From the NCBI GenBank assembly GCA_910585075.1, contig CAJUED010000024.1, forward strand, positions 15,178 to 53,287: a stretch of 38,110 nt of DNA, in the 5' to 3' direction. Position 1 is the first letter of the stretch, and every line of letters starts with the position of its first letter. The translations under genes and the position numbers were made by a program. This document shows positions 17,483-25,557 of this stretch, in pieces. The stretch comes from an uncultured Lachnospiraceae bacterium. Lineage in GTDB: Bacteria > Bacillota > Clostridia > Lachnospirales > Lachnospiraceae. A model generated the notes under the pieces. It saw only the letters and a program-made list of their open reading frames with translations. It was not told the DNA's origin and did no database searches.

Positions 17483-18076
17483 TCACTTTGTCTTCTCTAA
17501 CACCTTTTTGTCTTTCAATGAATCATTTTCTTCCGTATAAAAAATGATTTTGTTGTACCTGTGATAAATGTAAAATGCAATAGCCCCGCAGCCCATATAC
17601 CCGGCCAGAACCATCAGGGCAGTCACATTCATTCCACCTGCTACTCCGTATACAAGAGCCATGGCCGCTACACCACACAATAAAATCCCCCTCAGTCCCG
17701 TGGCCGCTCCAAGAATTCTGTCCACTTCCTGATAAGTCATTTTCGTGGTTTTGTACCCTGCGCAGATAAATTTAATGAGTGCTGAAATTTCCAGAACATG
17801 GATACACAGCGCCAAAGCTGCCAAAATAACCCCTAATTTACCGGAATTAACCGCCGCCTGCTGGGCTCCCGTGAGCAGATACAGCAAAAGGCCCGTAAGG
17901 CTTAAACCAAGCTCCGTCCATTTTTCTTTTTTCAGCCTTTTCTCAGGCAGATCCCATATATACCAGGGACCGCTGTAGAGGTACTCTATCTTATAGCCCT
18001 TTTTATTGCCGGCAGGTACCTGGACAGCCGTATAATTTTCTTCAAACAAATCTTTTAAAGATTTTCCCTTCTTCAT
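17483..18076 (-). CDS. Small membrane protein, unknown function, coupled to an esterase
   Basis: This 197-residue protein has a cytoplasmic N-terminus of about 55 residues (MKKGKSLKDLFEENY...), then four hydrophobic segments at about 55-75, 82-105, 127-145 and 150-168, and a charged tail. The ATG overlaps the stop of the upstream esterase as TAATG, a sign of translational coupling and of related function. I do not recognise a named family. The tyrosine-rich KIEYLYSGPWYIWDLPEKRLKKEKW segment ahead of the first TM is distinctive and could help a search. It may be a helper for the importer, a permease-like protein or a membrane anchor, but the sequence does not show which. Confidence 0.75.
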   Translation of the reverse strand: MKKGKSLKDLFEENYTAVQVPAGNKKGYKIEYLYSGPWYIWDLPEKRLKKEKWTELGLSLTGLLLYLLTGAQQAAVNSGKLGVILAALALCIHVLEISALIKFICAGYKTTKMTYQEVDRILGAATGLRGILLCGVAAMALVYGVAGGMNVTALMVLAGYMGCGAIAFYIYHRYNKIIFYTEENDSLKDKKVLEKTK

Positions 18077-18912
18077 TAAATCTGTCTCTTTCCGCCTGCT
18101 TTGTAGCTGTCTGTTCTTGGAATCCACTCCATAAACTTTTCAATCTGGATATCCCAGAACCGCCATTCGTGTTTGTACTGCTCAATCTCGTCCCAGGTTA
18201 CATCCGCGCCTAAGGAAATCAGTTTGTCACGGAATTTCTTATTCTGCTCAAACAATGCATCCTGACCGCCGCAGGCCATATACATTTTGGGAAATTTCTT
18301 TCCACTTTTCGCAATCCGCTCCGCCAGCACTGAGGGCTGGAAATCAGCCAGATACACATCCGGATCTCCATCCCCGGGCAGTTCCACTTCCGATTCCTTT
18401 TTTATTTCTTCCATACTTACACCGCTTCCCGGCTTCTTGGGCATAACCGCCGCTGAAAATGCTCCCACCGCCGCAAATCTTTCCGGATGGCGCAGACTGT
18501 GAACCAAAGTCCCATAGCCGCCCATGGACAGCCCTGCAATGTAGGTATTTTCCGGTTTATCGGAAATAGGAAAAAGTCCGCACACCATCTCCGGCAGTTC
18601 CTGGGAAACAAAAGTAAAGAAATCATCCATGCCGTTTTCAATATAGGCTTTATTCTCCGCCGATAAATTTACAACCGCAATCTGGTTTTCTTCTGCGTAC
18701 AGCTCCACATTTGTGTAACCGGACCAGGTGGCATGGTTGTTCCCGAATCCATGTAGAAGATAAATCACCGGGTACTTTTCAGCCGGGATATAAGACACCC
18801 TTTTACCCTCCGGATTAAGTGCATCCGGAATGGTGGGTGTGGGAATAATAACGGTAATGTCCACCGTTCTTTTTAAAACCTGTGATATAATGTTACATGT
18901 TATTTTTGCCAT
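18076..18912 (-). CDS. PF00756 alpha/beta-hydrolase esterase (copy 1)
   Basis: This 278-residue protein belongs to the esterase D/tributyrin esterase/CE1-like group. It shows YLLHGFGNNHATW (51-63), nucleophile Ser129 in AGLSMGGYG, Asp218 in CGGQDALF and His248 in KHEWRFWDIQIEKF. It has no signal peptide. The gene at 27501-28331 is a paralog with the same HEWRFWD end motif. It follows oppF in the same orientation with an 83-base spacer containing a repeated leader sequence, and AGGAGG precedes the ATG. Relatives act on acetyl, feruloyl or short-chain esters, or S-formylglutathione; the context with transporters suggests removal of acyl groups from an imported compound. Confidence 0.9.
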   Translation of the reverse strand: MAKITCNIISQVLKRTVDITVIIPTPTIPDALNPEGKRVSYIPAEKYPVIYLLHGFGNNHATWSGYTNVELYAEENQIAVVNLSAENKAYIENGMDDFFTFVSQELPEMVCGLFPISDKPENTYIAGLSMGGYGTLVHSLRHPERFAAVGAFSAAVMPKKPGSGVSMEEIKKESEVELPGDGDPDVYLADFQPSVLAERIAKSGKKFPKMYMACGGQDALFEQNKKFRDKLISLGADVTWDEIEQYKHEWRFWDIQIEKFMEWIPRTDSYKAGGKRQI

Positions 18913-18950
18913 AAAAATCCTCCTTTCTTGCCATCAGCCCGCAAATCAGG
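18913..18950 (-). repeat. Repeated leader sequence ahead of a start codon (copy 1)
   Basis: On the minus strand ATTTGCGGGCTGATGGCAAG and then AAAGGAGGATTTTT lead directly into the ATG of the PF00756 esterase. Closely similar sequence precedes oppC (21857-21917) and blaI (35518-35594), so this is a dispersed intercistronic element that supplies or adjoins the RBS. Confidence 0.65.
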
Positions 18951-18995
18951 GTGACGGATTTTCACAGAAATCGCCCTGTACATCTTTAATACTCA

Positions 18996-19949
18996 TTAGA
19001 GTCCGTTAATCTCCCGCACATGGCAGCAGGATACAAAGTGCCCGGGCCGAACTTCCGAAAGCGTCAAGGGCTCCGAACATTTTTCCGTAGCATAGGGACA
19101 GCGCTGTGCAAACCGGCATCCCGGCTTAGGATTAATAGGAGATGTAATTTCACCCTTTAACTGAATTCTCTGACTCTTGTTATGGATATCTGTTGAAGGG
19201 ATCGCGGAAAGCAATGCCTTGGTATATGGATGCAGAGGATAATCAAATAACTCCTGGGTAGGGCAGGTCTCCACCATCTGTCCTAAATACATCACACAGA
19301 TATGGGTGGAAATATGGCGCACCACCGACAGGTCATGGGTGATGAACACATAAGTAAGCTTGTATTCCTCCTGCAGATCCATCAGCAGATTTAAAATCTG
19401 CGCCTGTATGGATACGTCCAGGGCTGAAACCGGTTCGTCACAGACGATAAATTTCGGCATAAGCGCAATTGCCCTTGCAATACCCACACGCTGTCTGCGC
19501 CCTCCGTCCAGCTCATGAGGATAGGAATCCCTGAAACGCTTTTCAATACCCGCCAAATCCATCAGCTTGATACATTCTTCCTCAAGCTGTTCCTTTGCAA
19601 ATCTTCCTGACAGTTTTAAAGGCTCCATAATGGTATCCTGGATTGTCATACGGGGATTTAAGGATGAATAAGGATCCTGGAAGATAATCTGCATATCCTC
19701 ACGCAGCTGCCGCAGCTTCTTTTTATCCGGATGGGTAATATCCTCGCCCTTAAAGCGGATTACGCCGTCCGTACTCTCTAACAGGTGAATCATGGTCCGT
19801 CCCAAAGTGGATTTGCCGCAGCCTGATTCTCCTACCAATCCCATGGTTGTACCTTCCTCAATGGAAAAAGTCACATCATCCACCGCATGTACCATACCGC
19901 GGCCTGTGGGAAAATATTTTTTTAAGTGTTCCACTTCAAATAATGCCAT
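18996..19949 (-). CDS. oppF: Oligopeptide/dipeptide-type ABC transporter ATPase (OppF-like)
   Basis: This 317-residue NBD powers the importer together with the OppD-like subunit. Walker A is GESGCGKST (40-48), the Q-loop is IIFQDP, and Walker B is FIVCDEPVSALD. The ABC signature reads LDGGRRQR (147-154) in place of the usual LSGGQxQR; a minority of OppF/DppF proteins share this form. The C-terminal oligopeptide extension with CRFAQRCPYATEKC is present. The stop of oppD is three bases before its start, and AGGAGGG precedes the ATG. It is the fourth transport gene of the operon oppBCDF. The substrate is unknown: family-5 systems move peptides, nickel, or oligosaccharides. Confidence 0.93.
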   Translation of the reverse strand: MALFEVEHLKKYFPTGRGMVHAVDDVTFSIEEGTTMGLVGESGCGKSTLGRTMIHLLESTDGVIRFKGEDITHPDKKKLRQLREDMQIIFQDPYSSLNPRMTIQDTIMEPLKLSGRFAKEQLEEECIKLMDLAGIEKRFRDSYPHELDGGRRQRVGIARAIALMPKFIVCDEPVSALDVSIQAQILNLLMDLQEEYKLTYVFITHDLSVVRHISTHICVMYLGQMVETCPTQELFDYPLHPYTKALLSAIPSTDIHNKSQRIQLKGEITSPINPKPGCRFAQRCPYATEKCSEPLTLSEVRPGHFVSCCHVREINGL

Positions 19950-19952
19950 TTT

Positions 19953-20936
19953 CTAACCCTCCTGCTCTTTTTTTATGCAGCGGACATAGTGAGAACCGCT
20001 GACCTTCTCAAGGGCAAAATGCTTTTCTCTGCACGCATCCGTGGCATAAGGACAGCGGGGTGCAAAGTAACAGCCCTGCGGAAGGCTTGTTGGGTCCGGC
20101 GGAAGCCCCGGTACGGGGGAAAGCCTGTGCACGTCCTTGGAGAGCTCCGGAATCGCACCGAAAAGTCCCTCCGTATAAGGGTGCATTGGGTGATCATAAA
20201 TTTCCTCCAGAGTACCCCTTTCCACAATCTCGCCTGCATAGACAATCGCAACATCGTCACAAATCTGCGCCACAACCCCCAAGTCGTGGGTAATCAGTAT
20301 CATGGATGTGCCCCGCTCCTCCTGAAGCTTCTTAATCAGCTCAAGAACCTGGGCCTGAATCGTCACATCCAGGGCAGTGGTGGGCTCATCCGCAATAATC
20401 AGCTCCGGATTGCAGGCCAGGGCAATCGCAATCACCACGCGCTGCTTCATACCGCCGGAAAACTGATGGGGATATTCGTCCACACGATCCTGTGAAATAC
20501 CAACCGTATTTAACATCTCGATAGCCTTTTCCCTGGCCTTTACCTTATCCAGTCCCTGATGGACCTTAAGCCCTTCCGCAATCTGCTCTCCCACCGTCTT
20601 CACCGGATTTAAAGCGGTCATAGGATCCTGGAAAATCATGGAAATCTTACCGCCGCGAACTTTCTGCATTTCCGCTTCACTGAGCTTTAAAATATCCTTG
20701 CCGTCATATTCAATCACACCTTCCACTTTCTGAGTGGCGTGGTCAGGCAGGATTCTCATAATGGACTTTGCCGTTGTGGTCTTCCCTGCGCCGGTTTCCC
20801 CTACCAGTCCTAAAGAGCGTCCGCTGGGAAGATCAAAAGAAATATGATTTACCGCCTGCACAGTCTCTCCCCCGGACCGATACTCCACTACCAGGTCCTG
20901 CACAGACAGATATCCTTTTTTATCTGTATTACTCAC
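19953..20936 (-). CDS. oppD: Oligopeptide/dipeptide-type ABC transporter ATPase (OppD-like)
   Basis: This 327-residue NBD shows Walker A GETGAGKTT (46-54), Q-loop IFQDPMTALNP, signature FSGGMKQR (159-166), Walker B LIIADEPTTALD and the switch His in LITHDLGVV. The C-terminus has CYFAPRCPYATDAC, typical of the Opp/Dpp branch. The start codon is GTG (GTGAGTAATACA), with AGGAG nine bases upstream and no better ATG near it. It lies 29 bases after oppC and 3 before oppF, so it is co-transcribed. It pairs with OppF as the ATPase heterodimer. Confidence 0.94.
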   Translation of the reverse strand: MSNTDKKGYLSVQDLVVEYRSGGETVQAVNHISFDLPSGRSLGLVGETGAGKTTTAKSIMRILPDHATQKVEGVIEYDGKDILKLSEAEMQKVRGGKISMIFQDPMTALNPVKTVGEQIAEGLKVHQGLDKVKAREKAIEMLNTVGISQDRVDEYPHQFSGGMKQRVVIAIALACNPELIIADEPTTALDVTIQAQVLELIKKLQEERGTSMILITHDLGVVAQICDDVAIVYAGEIVERGTLEEIYDHPMHPYTEGLFGAIPELSKDVHRLSPVPGLPPDPTSLPQGCYFAPRCPYATDACREKHFALEKVSGSHYVRCIKKEQEG

Positions 20937-20965
20937 TTTAAACTTCTCCTTTCAGTCATAGTCCC

Positions 20966-21856
20966 TTAATCCCGCAGCTTCGGATCCAGGGCGTCACGGA
21001 TTGCATCTCCCACAAGGTTAAAACTCAGAACCGTAAGCATAATAAATATACCCGGGATGACACACATGTGGGGATAATCTCTGATAAAGGAACGGGCGGA
21101 GGATAACATGGAACCCCATTCCGGTGTAGGCGCCTGCACGCCGAATCCAAGGAAGCTTAAAGCAGACGCCTGTAAACCTGCAGATGCAATTCCCATTGCC
21201 ATCTGCACAATCAAAGGAGAAATCGCGTTGGGAATAATGTGCCGCATAATGATTCTTCCTGTGGTGCAGTTGATTGAAGTTGCTGCCTCCACATATTCCG
21301 AACTTCGTATAGACAGTATGTTAGCCCGCATCATCCTTGCATACCCTGCAAGTCCGCTGATTCCCATAGCGATAATTACCTTTGTAAAGCCGGGCCCAAG
21401 CACTGCCGAAATGGCAATTGCAAGCAAAATACCCGGGAAAGCCTGGAACACATCCAGACAGCGCATGATAAAGTTGTCTATTTTTCCGCCAAAATAACCG
21501 GCAATTGCGCCAATGATAATGCCCAAAATGGCGGATACACCAGTGGAAATAAATCCGATACTGATGGTATACTTTGCTCCATACAAAATACGTGCAAGTT
21601 CATCCCTTCCAAGCTCGTCCGTTCCAAGCCAGTGCTCGAAGCTGGGCGTCTGATATCTGGCTTTCATTTCAATGGTCTCCCAACCGTACTTCAAAATATA
21701 GGGAGAGATAAAAGAAAGAATAAATATTACCAAAATGAAAATGAGTCCTGTCATTGCCAGCGGCCTTTTCCGAATCCGGTTCCACACATAAGGAAGTGAA
21801 CCGGGCTTATTATTCTTCGGCCTTCCCGCCGTTGTATCTGTTTTTTTATTTTTCAT
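20966..21856 (-). CDS. oppC: ABC transporter permease (OppC-like)
   Basis: This 296-residue inner-membrane subunit begins with a polar N-terminus (MKNKKTDTTAGRPKNNKPGS), followed by RKRPLAMTGLIFILVIFILSF and then six TM segments. The HYQTP-like KARYQTPSFEHWLGTDELGRDELARILYGA region is typical of OppC/DppC, and the EAA loop reads EAATSINCTTGRIIMRHIIPN. A GTG 17 codons upstream is open but would lie inside the repeated leader; GGGAG nine bases before the ATG fixes the start. It pairs with OppB. Confidence 0.94.
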   Translation of the reverse strand: MKNKKTDTTAGRPKNNKPGSLPYVWNRIRKRPLAMTGLIFILVIFILSFISPYILKYGWETIEMKARYQTPSFEHWLGTDELGRDELARILYGAKYTISIGFISTGVSAILGIIIGAIAGYFGGKIDNFIMRCLDVFQAFPGILLAIAISAVLGPGFTKVIIAMGISGLAGYARMMRANILSIRSSEYVEAATSINCTTGRIIMRHIIPNAISPLIVQMAMGIASAGLQASALSFLGFGVQAPTPEWGSMLSSARSFIRDYPHMCVIPGIFIMLTVLSFNLVGDAIRDALDPKLRD

Positions 21857-21917
21857 CGTTATAATCTCCCATTCTTGCCAGCAACCCGCAAATTTGGGCG
21901 CAAGCACAAATTTGTTG
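21857..21917 (-). repeat. Repeated leader sequence ahead of a start codon (copy 2)
   Basis: On the minus strand CAACAAATTTGTGCTTGCGC is followed by a second AAATTTG, GCGGGTTGCTGGCAAGAA, and GGGAG before oppC. CAAATTTG occurs twice and can form a hairpin. It is the same family as the copies at 18913-18950 and 35518-35594. Confidence 0.65.
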
Positions 21918-21939
21918 ATTCTTTTTCATTGCTTTGCTC

Positions 21940-22881
21940 TTACTTTTTCTTACCGGATACATACTGTGCCTTAATTCTGGGGTCAACGAAGGCGTAGACA
22001 AGGTCTGTTACCAGCATCATGATTGCAAAGGCAAATGCTATGTAAATGATACCGCCCTGCACCACCGGATAATCCCTGTTGTTGATACCCGTCAGCATAT
22101 AATTGCCGATACCCGGAATGGAAAATACCGACTCAATTACAGTGGTACCGCCTAACATGAATCCAAAATGACCACCGGCAATGGTGATAATAGGAATCAA
22201 TGCGTTGGGCAGTGCATGTTTTAAAATAACCGCCTTTTCACTTAAACCCTTTGACCTTGCCGTGGTGACAAAGTCAGAACGGATTGTCTCAAGCATACTT
22301 GACCTGGTCTGACGGGCAATACCTGCAATTGATCCGATGGAGTTTGCCATAATCGGCAGGACAAAATATTTCCATCCTCCAATCCCGTTGGAAGGAAGCC
22401 ACCCAAGACGCAGTGCAAACAGTAAAACCAGCATAAGCGCCAGCCAGAAGCTGGGCATAGAGCTGCACAGCATAGTGACAAACAGCCAGATTCTGTCCGG
22501 AAGCTTATCTGCCTTTAATGCACAGTGGATACCGATAGGGATACCAAAAATCAGGGACACCGCCACACAGAACAGCGCCAGTATCAATGTGTTGGGGAAT
22601 CTGTTTATTAACTCACGCCCTACATTGGTACCTGTCATATAAGACTCTCCGAAATCCAAATGACACAAATCAACTACAAAATCCTTCAGCCTGACAATGT
22701 AAGGCTGGTCCAGCCCCAATCTTGCTCTTGCTTCTTCAATTTGCACCGGTGTGGCTGAATCTCCCAAAAGAATCTGAATCGGGTCCCCCGGCACGAAATA
22801 CATCAGAGTAAAAATCAGGATTGCAACTACCACCAGGATAGGGATCATCTGAAGCAATCGCTTTCCAATATACTTCCACAT
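21940..22881 (-). CDS. oppB: ABC transporter permease (OppB-like)
   Basis: This 313-residue inner-membrane subunit opens MWKYIGKRLLQMIPILVVV, as OppB/DppB proteins do. It shows the periplasmic segment FVPGDPIQILLGDSATPVQIEEARARLGLDQPY and the EAA loop TTARSKGLSEKAVILKHALPNALIP (about 200-224). GAGGTGG precedes the ATG. It is the first gene of the operon running to 15824. The 247-base region upstream holds two copies of CAAAAAATGA and the AraC terminator. The partner binding protein is encoded separately at 25558-27336. Confidence 0.95.
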   Translation of the reverse strand: MWKYIGKRLLQMIPILVVVAILIFTLMYFVPGDPIQILLGDSATPVQIEEARARLGLDQPYIVRLKDFVVDLCHLDFGESYMTGTNVGRELINRFPNTLILALFCVAVSLIFGIPIGIHCALKADKLPDRIWLFVTMLCSSMPSFWLALMLVLLFALRLGWLPSNGIGGWKYFVLPIMANSIGSIAGIARQTRSSMLETIRSDFVTTARSKGLSEKAVILKHALPNALIPIITIAGGHFGFMLGGTTVIESVFSIPGIGNYMLTGINNRDYPVVQGGIIYIAFAFAIMMLVTDLVYAFVDPRIKAQYVSGKKK

Positions 22882-23067
22882 ATGTTATACCACCTCTCTA
22901 AAAAATTTATTTTGCTCCAAATGCCGGAGGATACATTTTTCGGCTGTAAAAATTTTCTCCTTTCCTTTATTTCCTCCGCTTTTCGATTTTTATGGTCTGA
23001 TGTTACCAATCCCGACAATCTTCTTCAATATTTAACTTTTTCCCCCATATTTATTTTGATACACAGC

Positions 23068-23095
23068 CAAAAAATGAACCTTACTCAAAAAATGA
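23068..23095 (+). promoter_or_regulatory. Two CAAAAAATGA direct repeats upstream of oppB
   Basis: Exact copies at 23068-23077 and 23086-23095 are 18 bases apart, the kind of spacing used by AraC-family regulators that bind two turns of one DNA face. The second copy coincides with the U-tract of the AraC terminator. An AT-rich -10-like TAAATA (minus strand, about 23028-23033) lies downstream towards oppB. Confidence 0.6.
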
Positions 23096-23136
23096 ATGAA
23101 ACGCTGTCACGCAAAGCGCGACAGCGTTTCATTCAT
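23086..23136 (-). terminator. Intrinsic terminator of the AraC-type regulator gene
   Basis: A perfect 17-base stem (23092-23108 with 23120-23136) and a run of six T on the minus strand make a strong terminator. Its descending arm starts inside the last codons of the regulator gene, and the stop codon is within the stem. Confidence 0.9.
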
Positions 23137-25339
23137 ATCCTTTAATCTTTTTAAACTCTCCCGGGGTAATGCCCTCGTATTTTTTCATGGCCCGGGTCAA
23201 CGCCTGGGTGTCCCAAAACCCCGACATTTGAACCACATCCTTCACATTATATTTCGCCAACAGCTCCTTGGCCTTCTCCACACGCAGCCTTTGAATGTAT
23301 TCCGAAATGTTAATCCCCACCGCATCCTTAAACAGATGGGATAAATGTGACTTACTTTTTCCAAAATGATTGGCAATGGAGGAGGCGTTCAAAGTGTTAT
23401 CCGTGTAATTCTCCAAAATGTACTTCTGTATCTCCTCTATTCGGTCACTTCCTGATGCCACAGGCGTTTCATCCGCCGACAAAAACTCCTCAATCAGATT
23501 TTCACATTCTTCCCGGAATTCATTGATATTGGTGATATGGTACAGCCTGTCCACAGTTTTCCAACCGTCATTCTTTTTCTTTTCCTGCCCGGACTGTTCA
23601 TACACTGCCGTTATGATGATGCCTGCAAGGGCGTAAATCTGATACCTGTCCGTCCGCCAGCTGTGTCCTCCTCCGGGCATATACTCATCAATCACCTTGC
23701 TGAACAGTTCCGAGGCTCCTTCATAATCCTTCGTTTCCAGCTTGTTTACCAGATTCCTCACAATTTTAAAATAGGGAACCCGCTCCGTGGTATTTTTTTC
23801 ACTGTCTCCGTTTGTATACTTCTCTTTCTGCCAGAATTCAAGCCAGGTAATTTCCTCCTGGGTTCTCCTGTATGCCTCCGCCAGCTCATCCGAATTTTCT
23901 ATCAAAATCGGCCGGGAAAAAGCAATCGTCACATGAAAATATTCTTCCAGAAAAGCTTTACATTCCTCCAAATCCTCTACCAAAGTTTCACAGGTAACCT
24001 TCTCATTTTTCTGCACCACCCCAGGCGTAAAATTACGGTTGATGCATAAAAATCCCGCGCTTTTTTCAAAAATTTTTTCTGATAAAATATTATTCATCAC
24101 ACTATAGGGGGAAACGGCAATCATTTCATCCTCCCGGCTCTGAAAGACCCCGTCCACATCATTCAAAATATGGAGTGCAAATACAAAACACGGCTTCTGA
24201 GGGTTCAATCCCATCATGGAAAGGGCATCCGCACTGGTTTTTTTCTTATAACTTCCCTGTGCTGCCAGTACCCTGTTCAACTTTTCTCCCATGGCAAGAG
24301 GAAGGAAATAGCGCTTATCTTTTGTCATGCTGCTAATCTTTCGCTCCAACGTGCAAATCTTCTGTTTTGCACCTGCCATAATCCTTTCCAAATCCCCTGT
24401 TTTTTCCTCCGGTAAGGCCAGATTTCCAAGCTGCCTGGCAGGTACGAATAAATGAAAGTGAAAGTAAACCGCCAGAGGAACGCTGAAAAGAATCATCAAA
24501 AGAATTCCACCCCACCACCAGAAATCGAACACTTCGGCCCCCGCATGCAGAAGCTTTTCCGGAACCACTACTCGAACGGCTGTATTTAATCTGGAATAAA
24601 TAGTTGTCGGAACATAACATTTCTCATCATTTACATAAATGCCGTTTTCAGCATTAGCCCCTGATACGATTGACTGATATGTATCCGCCAAACATTCCCT
24701 CTCCGCATACAGGTAGTCCTGATTATTACCCAGATAAAGCTGCATATCTTCAGTATCAATGGCGTCAATCCCCTTTAAATCATACTCCAAAATAAGGCAT
24801 CCCATGATTCCCGACGAGTCATACAGCTTTCTTGTCAAAAGCTGAAAATCTTCTCCACGTATATTTCTGTATACCGCCCCGGCACTATCGCATAAATATC
24901 TGCTCGTAATTGCTCTGTCATACCTGTCATAAAAATCATTCACCTGTGCGTCCCGGTAAATCTGTCCGTTGGTGATGATCATATTGCTGTCAGCTAAATA
25001 AACGGCCATCCTCTGTATCCCAAATTCCACCATCCGCATGCTGTCATAAATCTCCTGCACGGTTTGGATATCCTGGGAGGATATTTGACTGCCTCTTAAA
25101 GATATAAAATCCTTATCTGCCACAATGTTTTCGCACAACTGATAGTACGACTCCAAAAAACTTACGGCTGCAAGCATAATATTATCTACATGTTCCTGCA
25201 CATACTGTCCCTGTCTTTCCACATAAGCTTTTTTCCCCTGGCTCATTGCCACGGAAAACAGGAGCAGCATACAGCAAATCATTGCCGGATACAAATACAA
25301 ATATTTACATTGCAAATATTTTGAACGCAATAAAGTCAT
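23129..25339 (-). CDS. Two-TM sensor fused to an AraC-type DNA-binding domain
   Basis: This 736-residue membrane regulator has a TM segment at about 13-33, an extracytoplasmic sensor of about 235 residues (probably Cache-like), a second TM at about 273-296 (WWWGGILLMILFSVPLAVYF), a cytoplasmic linker of over 300 residues and a C-terminal AraC domain of about 95 residues. The domain carries NHFGKSKSHLSHLFKDAVGI as the first helix-turn-helix and VKDVVQMSGFWDTQALTRAMKK then YEGITPGEFKK as the second. Such proteins sense an extracellular ligand and switch on nearby sugar-uptake genes. It lies between the binding-protein gene and the oppBCDF operon, each with its own terminator. The candidate binding site is the repeated CAAAAAATGA. 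Confidence 0.92.
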   Translation of the reverse strand: MTLLRSKYLQCKYLYLYPAMICCMLLLFSVAMSQGKKAYVERQGQYVQEHVDNIMLAAVSFLESYYQLCENIVADKDFISLRGSQISSQDIQTVQEIYDSMRMVEFGIQRMAVYLADSNMIITNGQIYRDAQVNDFYDRYDRAITSRYLCDSAGAVYRNIRGEDFQLLTRKLYDSSGIMGCLILEYDLKGIDAIDTEDMQLYLGNNQDYLYAERECLADTYQSIVSGANAENGIYVNDEKCYVPTTIYSRLNTAVRVVVPEKLLHAGAEVFDFWWWGGILLMILFSVPLAVYFHFHLFVPARQLGNLALPEEKTGDLERIMAGAKQKICTLERKISSMTKDKRYFLPLAMGEKLNRVLAAQGSYKKKTSADALSMMGLNPQKPCFVFALHILNDVDGVFQSREDEMIAVSPYSVMNNILSEKIFEKSAGFLCINRNFTPGVVQKNEKVTCETLVEDLEECKAFLEEYFHVTIAFSRPILIENSDELAEAYRRTQEEITWLEFWQKEKYTNGDSEKNTTERVPYFKIVRNLVNKLETKDYEGASELFSKVIDEYMPGGGHSWRTDRYQIYALAGIIITAVYEQSGQEKKKNDGWKTVDRLYHITNINEFREECENLIEEFLSADETPVASGSDRIEEIQKYILENYTDNTLNASSIANHFGKSKSHLSHLFKDAVGINISEYIQRLRVEKAKELLAKYNVKDVVQMSGFWDTQALTRAMKKYEGITPGEFKKIKGYE

Positions 25340-25461
25340 AACCTTCTCACCTGCTGATTTTCTTCTCTCCCCGAAGCATATTTAAACAATGCTCTAAATC
25401 TATTTCTTATTCTATTACAAACGAACAAAAAGTTAAAGATAAATATGATTAAAATGAAAGA

Positions 25462-25491
25462 TTAAAAAGGCGTCGGACCAGCCGACGCCTT
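25462..25491 (-). terminator. Intrinsic terminator of the binding-protein gene
   Basis: AAGGCGTCGG (25467-25476) pairs with CCGACGCCTT (25482-25491), and the minus strand continues TTTTTAAT. It lies about 70 bases after the stop of the binding-protein gene. Confidence 0.85.
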
Positions 25492-25524
25492 AAAATATTG
25501 ATCATTCCCATTTTGCCAATTATT

Positions 25525-25534
25525 TCATTTTTAG
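25525..25534 (-). promoter_or_regulatory. Near-match to the CAAAAAATGA element
   Basis: The minus strand reads CTAAAAATGA (one mismatch), followed 19 bases on by CAAAATGGGA. It lies between the binding-protein stop and its terminator, 186 bases before the regulator start, and could be an autoregulatory site. Confidence 0.3.
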
Positions 25535-25557
25535 CATTTCACAGACCTAATCTTTCA

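Noticed and set aside
23537..24049. 170-codon open frame on the plus strand
   Set aside because: Antisense to the AraC-type regulator; its composition follows from the codon pattern of the opposite strand.
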